Shown: piece after piece, positions 10,325 to 20,856 of the stretch
Position numbering within the stretch: position 1 is the stretch's first letter
Layout of the letters: the number at the start of each line of letters is the position of its first letter
NCBI RefSeq assembly: GCF_000330505.1
Contig: NW_004191755.1
Coordinates: 81,740-131,959, forward strand
DNA from: Entamoeba invadens IP1
Taxonomy: Eukaryota; Evosea; Mastigamoebida; Endamoebidae
Length of the DNA: 50,220 nt
Direction of reading: 5' to 3'
Translations under genes and position numbers: made by a program
Notes under the pieces: model-generated
What the model was told of the DNA's origin: nothing
Database searches by the model: none
What the model saw: the letters and a program-made list of their open reading frames with translations, nothing else

Positions 10325-10504
10325 GTTTATCATCGTTTTTTGTCGCATTCAAAATGATTAAATTGTTGTGTTATTACAAAAACAATGTTATTGATTTGAT
10401 TTTTATATAGTGATCTAACCAAATAATTATTACATTGATATAATATTTACATAATTTATTTATAAACATAGTTTTATATAGTAATTAACTATAGTAAAGT
10501 CGAC

Positions 10505-10540
10505 CAGAAAATTGTCGTACACCAGAAAATACTCGTACAC
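10505..10540. repeat. Tandem duplication of 18 bp in the left TIR
   Basis: CAGAAAATTGTCGTACAC (10505-10522) is followed directly by CAGAAAATACTCGTACAC (10523-10540), two mismatches. The right TIR at 12556-12587 has one unit only, so the left end gained a copy. Confidence 0.75.
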
Positions 10541-11104
10541 TTCCTAAAATAGATTTGTGTACATAAATTACATTTTTTTAAAGAAAAGTTAATAAAAATT
10601 TCTTTGTACTTTTCTCGATATAAGAAACAATTCGAAGCTGATTTCAAATCAAAAACATTGAACTTTTATTGAAATGTATAAAAAGATTCAAATTGTTTAG
10701 AGAATAAAACATTTATAAACCATTTATTAACCATCAATAAACTATTAAATTACAAATCATTTGTTTATTCCAAAATATAGGTGGTTTAATTAACGAAAAA
10801 ACGATAAATGTGCTATATTCAATAATAAAATTTTAATACATTATTATAAAACAATTTGAAATAATAATGTTAATTAAAAATTGTTGTATTATATTTAATA
10901 GTATATAAAATTATTTTATATATATTCGAACTAAACTAGTATATTTTTTATTTATTAACATGTAAATTAATGATTTTAATATGTTATTATTAACAGTATT
11001 ATTTACATAGAATTTAGATAACCACAATTTATTACAAATTTTAACAATCTTGTCATTATTGAAATCATTAATTATAATTATTACATTATGAAAACAATCC
11101 AAGT

Positions 11105-11330
11105 TAAACCAAACCCACCTCACAAACATTTCAATTACGTTTTATGTATTTCTCTATCTTTTGAATTGAATGTATATTTTAATTTATAATTATGGGGTTA
11201 TGTTGAATGTTAATAATAAATAGCTTTAATATAACAATTAAACTATTCCTTTTAATGTTAAATTTTACAAAAAGACATTAATTATATACTATAATTGTTT
11301 AATAAATATTACTATTGTTGTTTTCAAAAA
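11105..11330. repeat. Dispersed repeat, copy 1 (partner at 48485-48630)
   Basis: Blocks shared with the partner in the same order: CCCACC, ACAAACA, TCAATTAC, TATCTTTTGAATT, ATTATGGGGTT and a weaker AATAAATAT-ACTATTG block. Spacers between the blocks differ. It lies inside the 10495-12587 element. Confidence 0.5.
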
Positions 11331-13031
11331 AAAACATCACCTGTTTTATTTATATGTATAATATAGTTATTAATAATTAAAAAAAATTATATTCATTTAC
11401 TATATTGTTGATATTTTTGGTCGGATCAGACATTTTTTCGATATCTTCTCGTGTATTTTTTTAATGTTAAAAGCCAAGGAAACACTTATAAAATGCGCCC
11501 GATGTTTTCATTTATTAAGTTAATGTCATGTTTATAATTTAATTGATGTTATCAAAAACAATAAAAGTTGGTCAATTATAAAAGCAACCCAGTTCTTATT
11601 ATAACATTTTATCAAATAATTTGTTATGTGTTTATGGTTCGTATTTAACCATCGGTTCTAAAGTCATGATTTTGTGAAAGCAAGATTATTTGAACAGTGA
11701 AAATGTTCATTTGATAATCATAAAGAAATGGTTTTAACTTTGTAATAAGTTGTTTTAATTTTTTGTGTTTTATCAAGTTTTGTTTTATGACAACTTGAAT
11801 AATGATACAAAAATTATACTTCAGCTACAGTACAATTTCGGGTTTTATGCTTTAAAATATGTTTTTATTGTCACTGATAAGTGCTTGTTTTTTCTTAAAA
11901 TTTTACAAAAAACATAAATGATAAATAATACGGTTCATATCAGCTTTGCACGTCTATCGTTATAGTTTAGTCCTTGAACAAACAATTTTCAGGACAGTTT
12001 TTTGAATGTGTTGATATTGAAATATTTTCATATTATTTACTTTCGATAAGAACATCAAAAAACGAACTTTGAAAAAAATATCAAGTTCACTCTTCAAAAT
12101 TTTGATTATGTAATTAAAATAATTAAGTGCCACATTAGTAATGCTAAAAACTTGTTAATCGATGAGTCACCGTTGTTCATTTAAGATATGAAAGTTGAGT
12201 TGAGTAGATATGGTGGTATCATTGGTGTTCTATTTTTATGAACTTTGTTTAAAAAACACGTTTCGAAAAATATCAGACACCGTTGTAAACTATTCGAACT
12301 ATACCGAACTATACTTGCCAATAACAATAATTACATATAAACAAAAAAACAATTTATAAAAAATGATAATCTTAACAACATATAAATTTTTAAAGAATTT
12401 AATTTCGTAAAAAAGAACAAAAAAATACATCAAAAATGATTTAAAGCATCATTTGGAAGAAAAAAGATCAAAAAAGAATCAGTTAATAAAATCAAAGTGA
12501 AAAATGAAATTTCTTTGAGTAAAATTATTTTTTAAAAAAAATATATTTTATTTTTGGAAGTGTACGACAATTTTCTGGTCGACTTTATATTAATTTTAAA
12601 AACTAACAACATTTTATTTTAAACTGATTATAATTCAATTTAGTTGTCAATTTATTTTCTTATAATCATATTGTGTATATTTAAGTTTATCAACTATTGT
12701 TTCAATATAATACAATTTTATTATATAATGATTAAAATATATTATTATTTTCAAATTAATTAATTGTTGTGTGTAAAAAAACAATAAATTTTATATATTA
12801 TTTTAAAAGTTATTTATTCTTTTTGAATTCTCAACATTGTCGTGTTCTTTTTTTGTAAATATTTATGTGTATTGTATCTTTACTATATACTTATTATATT
12901 TTAATACTATTTTAAACGTTTAATTGATGCGTTTCTGTATAATTCTTTAAAACAAGAGATCCAATTGTTTTATTTTAAATAGCTAACAGTTTATATACAA
13001 TAACTGATTGTTAAATAAATTCTTATAAAAA

Positions 13032-13751
13032 ATGAAATTAAAGAGATTAATAAACAACACATCTCATAATTCACCATCAAATTACATGGAATCAAATCCT
13101 AATTACCAAACTTACCAACAACCAAATTACTCTCTTCCTTTAGGTACACCACAATACCAACCTCCTATTTATGATCAAAATCAAAGCCATATACCACAAC
13201 AAATGCCACCATTTAACCCACAAATGTACCCATACCCACCAATGCCTCTAAGTGTACCAACAACACAACAAACAGTTACAATGATGCCAGAGCAATACCA
13301 ACAACAAGTACCACAAATGTATCCACCAATGCCTGATATATGTGGAATGGACTATTCTCAACAAATGCAATTTATGCAACAACAACAGACAGCGCCACAA
13401 CAAATCCCCGTTCAATACGTCAAAAAAGAAGAAGTGTCAGGTCAAGTCAAACCAAATACACAAGGAAAAACACTTGAGAAAACTGTTAAAATAGTCACTA
13501 ATGGTGGACAAAAGTGTGGAAAAGTCACCTTAGAAGTAAAAAAAGACGGCAAAGTGAAAATAGAAGATAATAAGTATGGCAAAAAAGATAAGAAGAAAGA
13601 CAAAAAGAAGGACTTCAAGAAAGATAAGAAAAAAGATAAACACAAAAAATCTGACTCTTCCGATTCTTCAGAGGAATACTCGTCATCAGACTCGGACTCT
13701 TCTTCCATTTCTTCTTCTTCGGATTTGTCATATTCGTCATCAAGTGACTAA
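13032..13751 (+). CDS. Low-complexity Pro/Gln/Tyr-rich protein with Lys-rich and Ser/Asp-rich tail
   Basis: 239 residues in three compositional zones. Residues 15-130 are rich in Pro, Gln, Tyr and Met (YQQPNY, QMYPYPPMPL, QQMQFMQQQQ), a prion-like or adaptor-type segment. Residues 131-185 (KTLEKTVKIVTNGGQKCGKVTLEVKKDGKVKI) look like a small beta-structured piece. From 186 there is a KKDKKKDKKKDFKK run, then from about 205 a SSDSSEEYSSSDSDSS tail full of casein-kinase-2-type acidic serine sites. No signal peptide, membrane helix or known domain is visible. The basic block could bind nucleic acid or acidic lipids. I do not recognise the protein. The codon periodicity and clean ATG support it as real; the opposite-strand frame is a shadow of the Lys/Ser repeats. 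Confidence 0.75.
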   Translation: MKLKRLINNTSHNSPSNYMESNPNYQTYQQPNYSLPLGTPQYQPPIYDQNQSHIPQQMPPFNPQMYPYPPMPLSVPTTQQTVTMMPEQYQQQVPQMYPPMPDICGMDYSQQMQFMQQQQTAPQQIPVQYVKKEEVSGQVKPNTQGKTLEKTVKIVTNGGQKCGKVTLEVKKDGKVKIEDNKYGKKDKKKDKKKDFKKDKKKDKHKKSDSSDSSEEYSSSDSDSSSISSSSDLSYSSSSD

Positions 13752-13953
13752 TATTTAACTAATGAGTTAAATTTTAATTTAAAAATTATTATTGGAGTTT
13801 GTCAAATTACAAAATTATTTTTTAAAATTAAAATGTTATAAATTCTATTTGTTGTAAATAACACCAAATTGTGTTACAAATTTATCATTTACTCATATTT
13901 TATAAATAAAAATGGTTACCAAAAAACATCAAATTAAAAGTAGTTATGATTTA

Positions 13954-16900
13954 TCAATTGTTAGATACATCCTTTTCAAGTATATTTGTAATATTTTTTA
14001 TTTGAATTCTTTCAGTTTTGTCATGTTTCCAACAGTTTTGTATTAATACAAACAGACTATCAGGGATGCTCTCTTTTTTATCAAGACGTTTTTTGGACAT
14101 AACAAACTCGGCTATTTTCCATGGAAATTTGAATGATTGTTTTGGATATGCATCGCACCAACCAAACACTTCATACATGGTAATTCCAAAAGAAAACACA
14201 TCTGAACTTTTTGTGTATTTTTCTTTGTTTAAAACCTCGGGCGCCATGTATTTTGGGNNNNNNNNNNNNNNNNNNNNNNNNNNNNNNNNNNNNNNNNNNN
14301 NNNNNNNNNNNNNNNNNNNNNNNNNNNNNNNNNNNNNNNNNNNNNNNNNNNNNNNNNCGTGAATGTCATGTTAGTCATCAGTAAGTTAATGTTTCTTGCA
14401 CTTCCGAAATCGGTTAACTTTGCATTCACTCTTTCATTCAAGTCAAGAGAAAACACTAAGATGTTGTCTGGTTTGATATCTCTGTGTAATATTCCATTTT
14501 CATGAAGATATAAAATCCCCTTAGAAGCATCTAACACCATCTTAAGTCGCACAATCATTTTAATTTGTTCATTATTTACATTTAGAATCAAGTCTTGTAA
14601 ACTTCCATAGAGTCCAAATTCTGTGACCATACAAATTTTATTTGGTATTAAAACAGCGCCGTAAAAGTGGACAATATATTCATTTCGAAATTTGTCCAAC
14701 ATATTAATTTCATTTTCAAATTCTTTAAGTCCACTTGTTTCATCTGTTATTTGTTTTATCTTCTTAATAGCAACGACATTGCCTCTATAAGTCCCCTTGT
14801 ACACAATTCCAAATGACCCTTCGCCAAGTTTCTTTTCTTCTATTATTTCATCATAATCCAGTCGTGTGGAGTTCTTTGTTTGTGCTGTAATTTTAATTGA
14901 AGTTGTGTTTTGTTTACCTGTTGTCAAATCAAGTGCAATTATTATAATTTCATCTATTAATTGCATAGTGCAATATGGTGTTAAAAAAATTTCAAATTCG
15001 CATGCAAATCCATATTTAAGAGTAACAATTTGTGGTTCAGTTCTGATTGTGTATTTATCAGTATCTGTTTTTGTTGAAATTTGAACTTTTAAACGACTCT
15101 TCGAACCGTTTCCAACACACAACAATTCACGACTTTCAACTCCAATATCAATTTCGTCATTTTGATCTCCAAATGATATTTCTTGTTTGTTTGAAAAAAC
15201 ATCTTCACCAATTTTAGTCATCACTATATTAGAGCGGTTCATTTTGAATATACAGAGATTTTTAGTTATCGATTTTTCTTCACTTTTGTTGACTATATTT
15301 ATAACAATTATTATCGATGATATAAGAATTAGAAGTATCAATACAACACATGCAACTGGTAATACAATTACCAACCAATAATTAAACGATTTGTCACATT
15401 CTAGTTTGTCGCTACTTAATTCATATCCATCTGAGCACTTTGTACAAACGGAGTTTTGTGATGATATACAATTACTTATTTGTGTAAAATGAACACATTT
15501 AAAATCAATAAGAATGTTGTCATTTGCACAATCCAAACACTCGGTAATGGTAATACATGAAGTGCAATTTTCACTGCATTTGTAACACAAATTGTCTTTC
15601 AGTGCAAAACCATCTTCACATTGAGTGCACCCACTTGTCGTTTTATTCAAACAATTTGTAAGTTCATCTTGTGGATTGCAATATTTTGTTATATTGTTTG
15701 GAGTTCTATAATACGTGTCATTGCAAACCACACAATCCCCATCATTGGAACATGTTTTACATGATACATCACACTTGTCGCATTGCTTGCCATCAGAAGA
15801 TCGCATATACCCATTTTTGCAAGCAACACACCCGTCGTATGTGGACATCATCACATCACACGTACTTAATAACTCATTTATTTCAATACATTTGCCATTC
15901 GTCGCATATGAATATTTACCACATTTTGAACAATATGTTTCATTTGAACAATAATAGCACGGGGATTTACAGGGAACACAAATAGAATTCATTATGTAAT
16001 ACCCATCACTACATCGCAAACACCCTTTGGAACTTCTTTCAATACAATTGTCACTGTATTCAGTACTTGTTTTAATAAATGAATTCACATTTGTTGTATC
16101 TTTTACACACAAATTTTCAACCAAAAGATATGGTGTGATGCACTCATTACAAATTTCATAAACTACATCTACAAATTGACAGTTATCATATTTTCCCATT
16201 TTAGTTACACACCCTTCAACGTTTTTATAATGAGTTTCCTCACATGATTTACATATATTATCGCTGAATTCTTTGCATTGAATGGAATCTATTGAAACAC
16301 ATTTCCCTTCAACTGTCATTTTATTGTTACATGAAATACACACATCTTTGTTTTGAATTAAACAATCGATGTCATTATCAATGCAAACACTGTTATTTAT
16401 ATGATTGCCTGTTATACACTCGACACAGTCACTTCCTCTTATTGTTTGACACTTTGAATCTATTAAACATTTTTGATTTGAAGTTAACACAAAATTATCT
16501 TTGCAAACAAAGTCAACCATATTGCCATCTTTTAATCGACAAAATTCTGCATTTCCACATGATTTGGTTTGACCAAATTTTTCAACAGTTGTGTAATAAT
16601 TTTGAATTGCTAAATAACAAAACTCGTTTTGTGTATATTTACAATTTACAACATTAAGTCCACAATCCGTGTTATTGTTACATATCAAACAAGTTTTGTT
16701 TTCGTTTTGAGTTAATTGATATTTGCACTCTTCGTTTAATGAGCAATTTCCATTTGTTATTATGATATTTGGTTCGCATATTTCACAAGTTGTTTTGGAG
16801 TATTTTTGGCAGTTTATATCTTTCGGGTAACATTTATTTTCATGAAGATAAAAATTTTGATCACAAGAAAAACACAATGAGTTTACTTGAAAGAGACACC

Positions 16901-18884
16901 CAATATCATTAGATATTTCAGATTTTGTTTCATAATCAAAATGAGTCGTTTTTGAATATGACAAAACACATTTTCCATTTTCAACAACATAAGGAGAATA
17001 ACACATTGAACAAATTGGATTTCCATTGTTATACTCACAAAGTTGACATTTTTCAATAACAAGATAACATTCCGAGCACGTTTTTTCGTTTGTTTTTACT
17101 TTTCCTGTATCACAAGAAATACACCGAGTTGTATTTGAAATTAAATCATTATCACATGAATAACACTCATTGGTTGTGGTTGAACATTTTACACACGAGG
17201 GTATATTTGCGCACGTCAAACACGTGTTATTGTCCAAGTAATATCCACTTGAACATTCGGCACATTCTCTTTGTGATTCATTTTCATTAGAATCACAAGA
17301 AAAACAATTACCGTTTAAAGAACAAGAGACGCATATTTTATTTCCATTGTTATTTATCTCCTTGTATCCAAATTGACATGATGTACATACCCCACTTTCT
17401 CGAATACAATTTTCACATTTAATTGGACAATGTGCACACCAAAATTTCCCACCTGGTGAATAATATTTATCACCACAAATTATACATCGACCAAATTCAA
17501 AACCATATCCCGCTTTACAATCGATACATTCTCCATTGTTTTTATTACAAGAAGTACACGAAGAGTTACACTGTTTACAAGCATTTTGTCCATCTTTGTT
17601 TTGATAAAAGCCATCACCACATTCGGTACATTTAGAATTCAAAGAATAAGTACCAATCGTACAAATCAAACAATTTTTTGAACTATCCAAGCCATACCCA
17701 TCTACACAAGTAATACACTTTCCACTTGTTTTATCGCACGTTTTACATGTATTACTACACGAATTACATGTTGCTGATTTCTCCAATGAGTACGTATTTT
17801 CTTCACATGTTGTGCACTCTGTTGAACGCGATTTTGAATAAGTTCCAGCTGGACAATTATCACACGTGTTTGTTTTCATATTTGCAATAGTCCCTCCACT
17901 GCAAACTGAACATATTTTCATATTTTTAATACTTCCTGCTGAACATGAGATACAATATCCACTATCTTTAATACACTGGTTTTCACTACATGAATCGTCA
18001 CATCTAATACATGATGATGCTCCCTCATTGTCAGAGTAAGAGCCAATTGGACATTCCAAACAATTTTCACTTCCTGGTAATGATGAATATGTTCCTTTGG
18101 GACACTTTTGACAATTTTTCTCTGTTTTGTTGTAAAAATTACCACTTGCACAAGGCAAACACATCCCATTTTTTACAACGTACGCTTCTTTACACGAGGT
18201 GCACTGTCCAGTTTGTGTCTCACATGTTGTACAATTGTCACAAGTAGTACATGTTGTACTATTCGATAAAGAAAAATCATCATTATTATGACCACATGGA
18301 TAGCAACTATTTCCTTTTCGATAAGTTCCTGCTTGACATGGTACACACCTTCCTTCAGTAATCACAGATCCACCATAACAAGATAAACAATCACCATTCG
18401 TTTCATCGCAAGATAAACACGAAATATCACAAGCTATACAACTTGAAAATCCAAGAAAAGAATAAGAATTTTGGGAACATGGTGAGCATGCTAATATTCC
18501 TCCAGTTGAATAATATCCAGGTAAACACTTTTCACATTTATTATTTCCAACAAACCCACTTCCTGCACGACAAGTAAGACAATTGCCATTTGTGCTATCA
18601 CATGATGCACACGTTTCATTTGTACATAAAACACATTCAGAAGATCCTCCTGTTGAATATGAACCTTCTTTACAACTTTCGCAATACGCCATTCCTGTAT
18701 TTGGTGTGTAAGTTCCTGATAGACATGCAACCATGTTATATCCATCTGGGCAATAATATCCTTTAGGACAGGTATCACAACTGGGTCCATAACTATATTG
18801 CCCTTTACCACAATCTATGACACCAAAAGTTTTGGTTACGCCAATAATAAATAAAAACAATAATTCATAAAAAATGGTTGTCAT
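13954..18884 (-). CDS. Receptor-like transmembrane kinase (TMK), interrupted by an assembly gap
   Basis: Start chosen at ATG 18884-18882; the frame is open further up only through a TTG. Residues 1-22 are a signal peptide (MTTIFYELLFLFIIGVTKTFG). About 1,140 residues of Cys-rich units follow (GTYSSxxxSxxCxxC first, then SCxTCDxxxGxCxxC, then longer CxxC modules), a membrane helix at about 1170-1199, an MSP/ASH-like beta domain at about 1215-1335 and a TKL-like kinase from 1351. Kinase motifs: GEGSFGIV, VVAIKK, HRDIKPDN (about 1467), DFG, YMAPE. The kinase is cut by 100 Ns (14258-14357) between NMTFT and PKYMAPEV; paralogues have 14 nt there, and with 14 nt the whole frame closes at 1,614 residues. 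It is divergently oriented to the TMK at 20857, so a shared 5' region is possible. Likely a surface receptor; ligand unknown. Confidence 0.9.
14258..14357. other. Assembly gap of exactly 100 N inside the kinase domain
   Basis: One hundred unknown bases, the conventional length for a gap of unknown size. It breaks the activation segment of the TMK. Comparison with the same position in the paralogues at 25586-25600 and 47036-47050 indicates that only about 14 nt are missing. Confidence 0.95.
15781..15900. repeat. Conversion-like tract shared with 24053-24172 (inverted)
   Basis: The 120 bp match the reverse complement of 24053-24172 with four mismatches; the first 60 (15841-15900 against 24053-24112) are identical. 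Sequence on either side is clearly more diverged. It encodes the ELLSTCDVMMSTY...GCVACK ectodomain segment. Confidence 0.85.
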
Positions 18885-19563
18885 ATATAAATACAGTTTT
18901 TTTTTCAAAAAATACTTGTTTCAATAGATAACATGTTTTTTCGTTAAAACTATTTTTGGAAAAAAAATGATACTAAAAAAACAAATTATATGACATTTTA
19001 ATAAATAAAATAATAAATAAAATAAATCATATAATTAAATAACAATTGTTTATAAATATAAATAATCAAACAAATCTTTCAAAAACATCTAGTTATATAG
19101 AAGCCTTGTTAAAATATAATAACAACGTGTCCAAAATGATTTTTAATAATTGGGCATTTTGTATGCAATTATAATTGTAATTTAAAAATCACCGATTTGA
19201 TAAATAAACCAAACGTAATTTTTAATTAAATTAATTATAACAATTCTGATAAATTAAAAGTTTAATTTTAAAAATGATTTAAATAAACCAAACACGTGTA
19301 TCCAAAATTTATTTTAAGTATATAATAATAAATAAAATAATTATTTAAATTTTAATAAAATTATATCAAAATAATTAGTTATAAATTTTAAATAAATTCA
19401 AAAACACTATATTTAAAATGATTTATTAAATTATTTGTTTTTTGAAATTTTTTGTACAACTGTATATTTCATTATATCAATTTAATATTTATAATATATA
19501 ACAATGTTTTTTCATAATACAACACAATTTATATTTGTAATTACATGACATTTCATTTATAAA

Positions 19564-20409
19564 TACAGTATGGTCATTTTACCTTATGCAAGGAACCTGT
19601 TATAATATATAGTTATTTTATAATATAAAAAAATTTTGGATTCTTCCAAAAAATGGTAAAAATAACACAAAATGGATTTGAAAAAACGAATGATTTCAAT
19701 TTTATTATTGTTAGTGAAAACCCCCACAAATAATAAACAATAAATTAAATTTTAATAAAGAATATTATTTATGTTTATTATATTTGATATGCTGTGATAA
19801 CTCTCATGTTCATAGCAGTTTAATAGAAAAAATATATGCTATTTTATATAATTTAACAACTTAATTGATATAAGAATTGTTTAAATTATTCAATCAACAG
19901 GAAGAACAATGAACATCGGAAGAGTGTTGTCGTTTTAAAACATTTATCAATGACAGCCCATCTAATTTCAATGTTTTGGACACCAGCCAAAGTGAGAAAC
20001 TCACGTACCAGTAAACGCTGTTCAACGCGATTTTGTTGACATCGTTTGTGTCATTGACATATTTTTGTGTAATTGTATTTCCTTTGGCGACGAGACAAGC
20101 TGGTAGTAAGTATTATACCATTTTACAAAACAAAGAATATACAAACTGGTATCGGGAATTTCTCTTTACGTTGGCTAAAGTCGTGGTGTAGAGACTTTTA
20201 ACATTAATTTATTTAATTTAAAGTTCTGGTTTTCTTGTTCAAAATTATCCAATAACAACCTCAAAATAGCTTTTTGCATAAGGCAGAGTGTCTGGTATTT
20301 TTAGAATTGATTTTTTTTCACTATTAAAATTGTTTTGTTGTATTAAAATTAAATAATAAAATCCTTGCATAAGGTACAGTTTTGCATAAAATAGAGTGTC
20401 CATACTGTA
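19564..20409. mobile_element. 846 bp TIR element with TACAGTATGG ends
   Basis: Left end TACAGTATGGTCATTTTACC and right end (read inwards) TACAGTATGGACACTCTATT are imperfect inverted repeats that share a following TTATGCAA block. Further copies of the TTGCATAA...AGAGTGTC module occur inside at about 20275-20305 and 20364-20400, so the right end is internally repeated. The centre (19890-20190) is less AT-rich and has open stretches on both strands, probably old coding sequence that I cannot identify. Confidence 0.5.
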
Positions 20410-20482
20410 TTAAAAACAATAAAATGTATATTAAACATTATGTTTAATAAAAAAAGTAAAGTTTGAAACAACTTCTGTAATG

Positions 20483-20654
20483 TTCAGTTGAATTTACTTT
20501 TCCCAAGAGCGGAAAGTTGTGATAATTTTGTTCTTTAAAGAGAGGGCATTTTTGACCAATCAAACTTTAAAAACAGCTCGATAAAGAACTCTATTTATGT
20601 TTCAGTCCTAAAAATGCCCACTCTTTAGAGGTAGCTCTTTGAGGTTTTGCTGTA
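20483..20654. mobile_element. MITE, copy 1 of a ~175 bp family
   Basis: It aligns along its length with 49985-50165, sharing GTGATAATTTTGTT, TTTAAAG, CCAATCAA, CGATAAAGAACT/CTATAAAGAACT, TTTATTTTTAGTTTCA-like and terminal TTT-CTGTA blocks. The right end is TTTTGCTGTA; the left end (TTCAGTTGAATT) is worn. It is flush with the promoter side of the TMK at 20857. Confidence 0.65.
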
Positions 20655-20856
20655 CTTTTTCAAATGATGGTATTAATATTTTCAAATTGAAAAAAAACAA
20701 TTTGTTAACATACAATTTTTCAAATAATTTAATATGTTTTTATTTTTAATAAAAATCCTATTAATTCAAATTAAAAAAAATAAAAAGTTGTTTTATATTT
20801 ATTTAACTTTATGTATTTTTTTCGTTTTTTTTCATCATAACAAACTCGAATAAAAA

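Larger units (their letters stand above)
10495..12587. mobile_element. 2.1 kb DNA element with a perfect 28 bp terminal inverted repeat
   Basis: Positions 10495-10522 are the exact reverse complement of 12560-12587, starting TAAAGTCGACCAGAAAAT. The ends extend further: the right end continues into GGAAG (12556-12560) and its counterpart TTCC occurs on the left at 10541, after an inserted 18 bp duplication. The outermost TA on both sides fits a TA target site. The interior is AT-rich with only short frames (for example 10911-11129 minus, 72 codons), so I see no transposase: a large non-autonomous element or a heavily decayed one. The interior also holds a repeat shared with 48485-48620. Confidence 0.75.
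10325..13031. other. 2.7 kb intergenic region dominated by one TIR element
   Basis: No intact gene seen. The element at 10495-12587 occupies most of it. The remaining flanks are AT-rich. TTTATATACAATAACTG at about 12990 precedes the 13032 gene and may include its promoter. Confidence 0.55.
18885..20856. other. 2 kb divergent intergenic region between two TMK genes
   Basis: No gene seen. It holds a TIR element (19564-20409) and a MITE (20483-20654). The first 650 bp are plain AT-rich sequence. The promoters of both flanking genes must lie here. Confidence 0.6.

Noticed and set aside
10911..11129. 72-codon minus-strand frame inside the 2.1 kb element as a transposase
   Set aside because: No catalytic DDE/D motif or HTH pattern; it overlaps a dispersed non-coding repeat.
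13442..13708. Ser/Phe/Leu-rich minus-strand frame under the low-complexity gene
   Set aside because: It is the complement of Lys and Ser/Asp repeats; the plus strand has a clean ATG and zoned composition.
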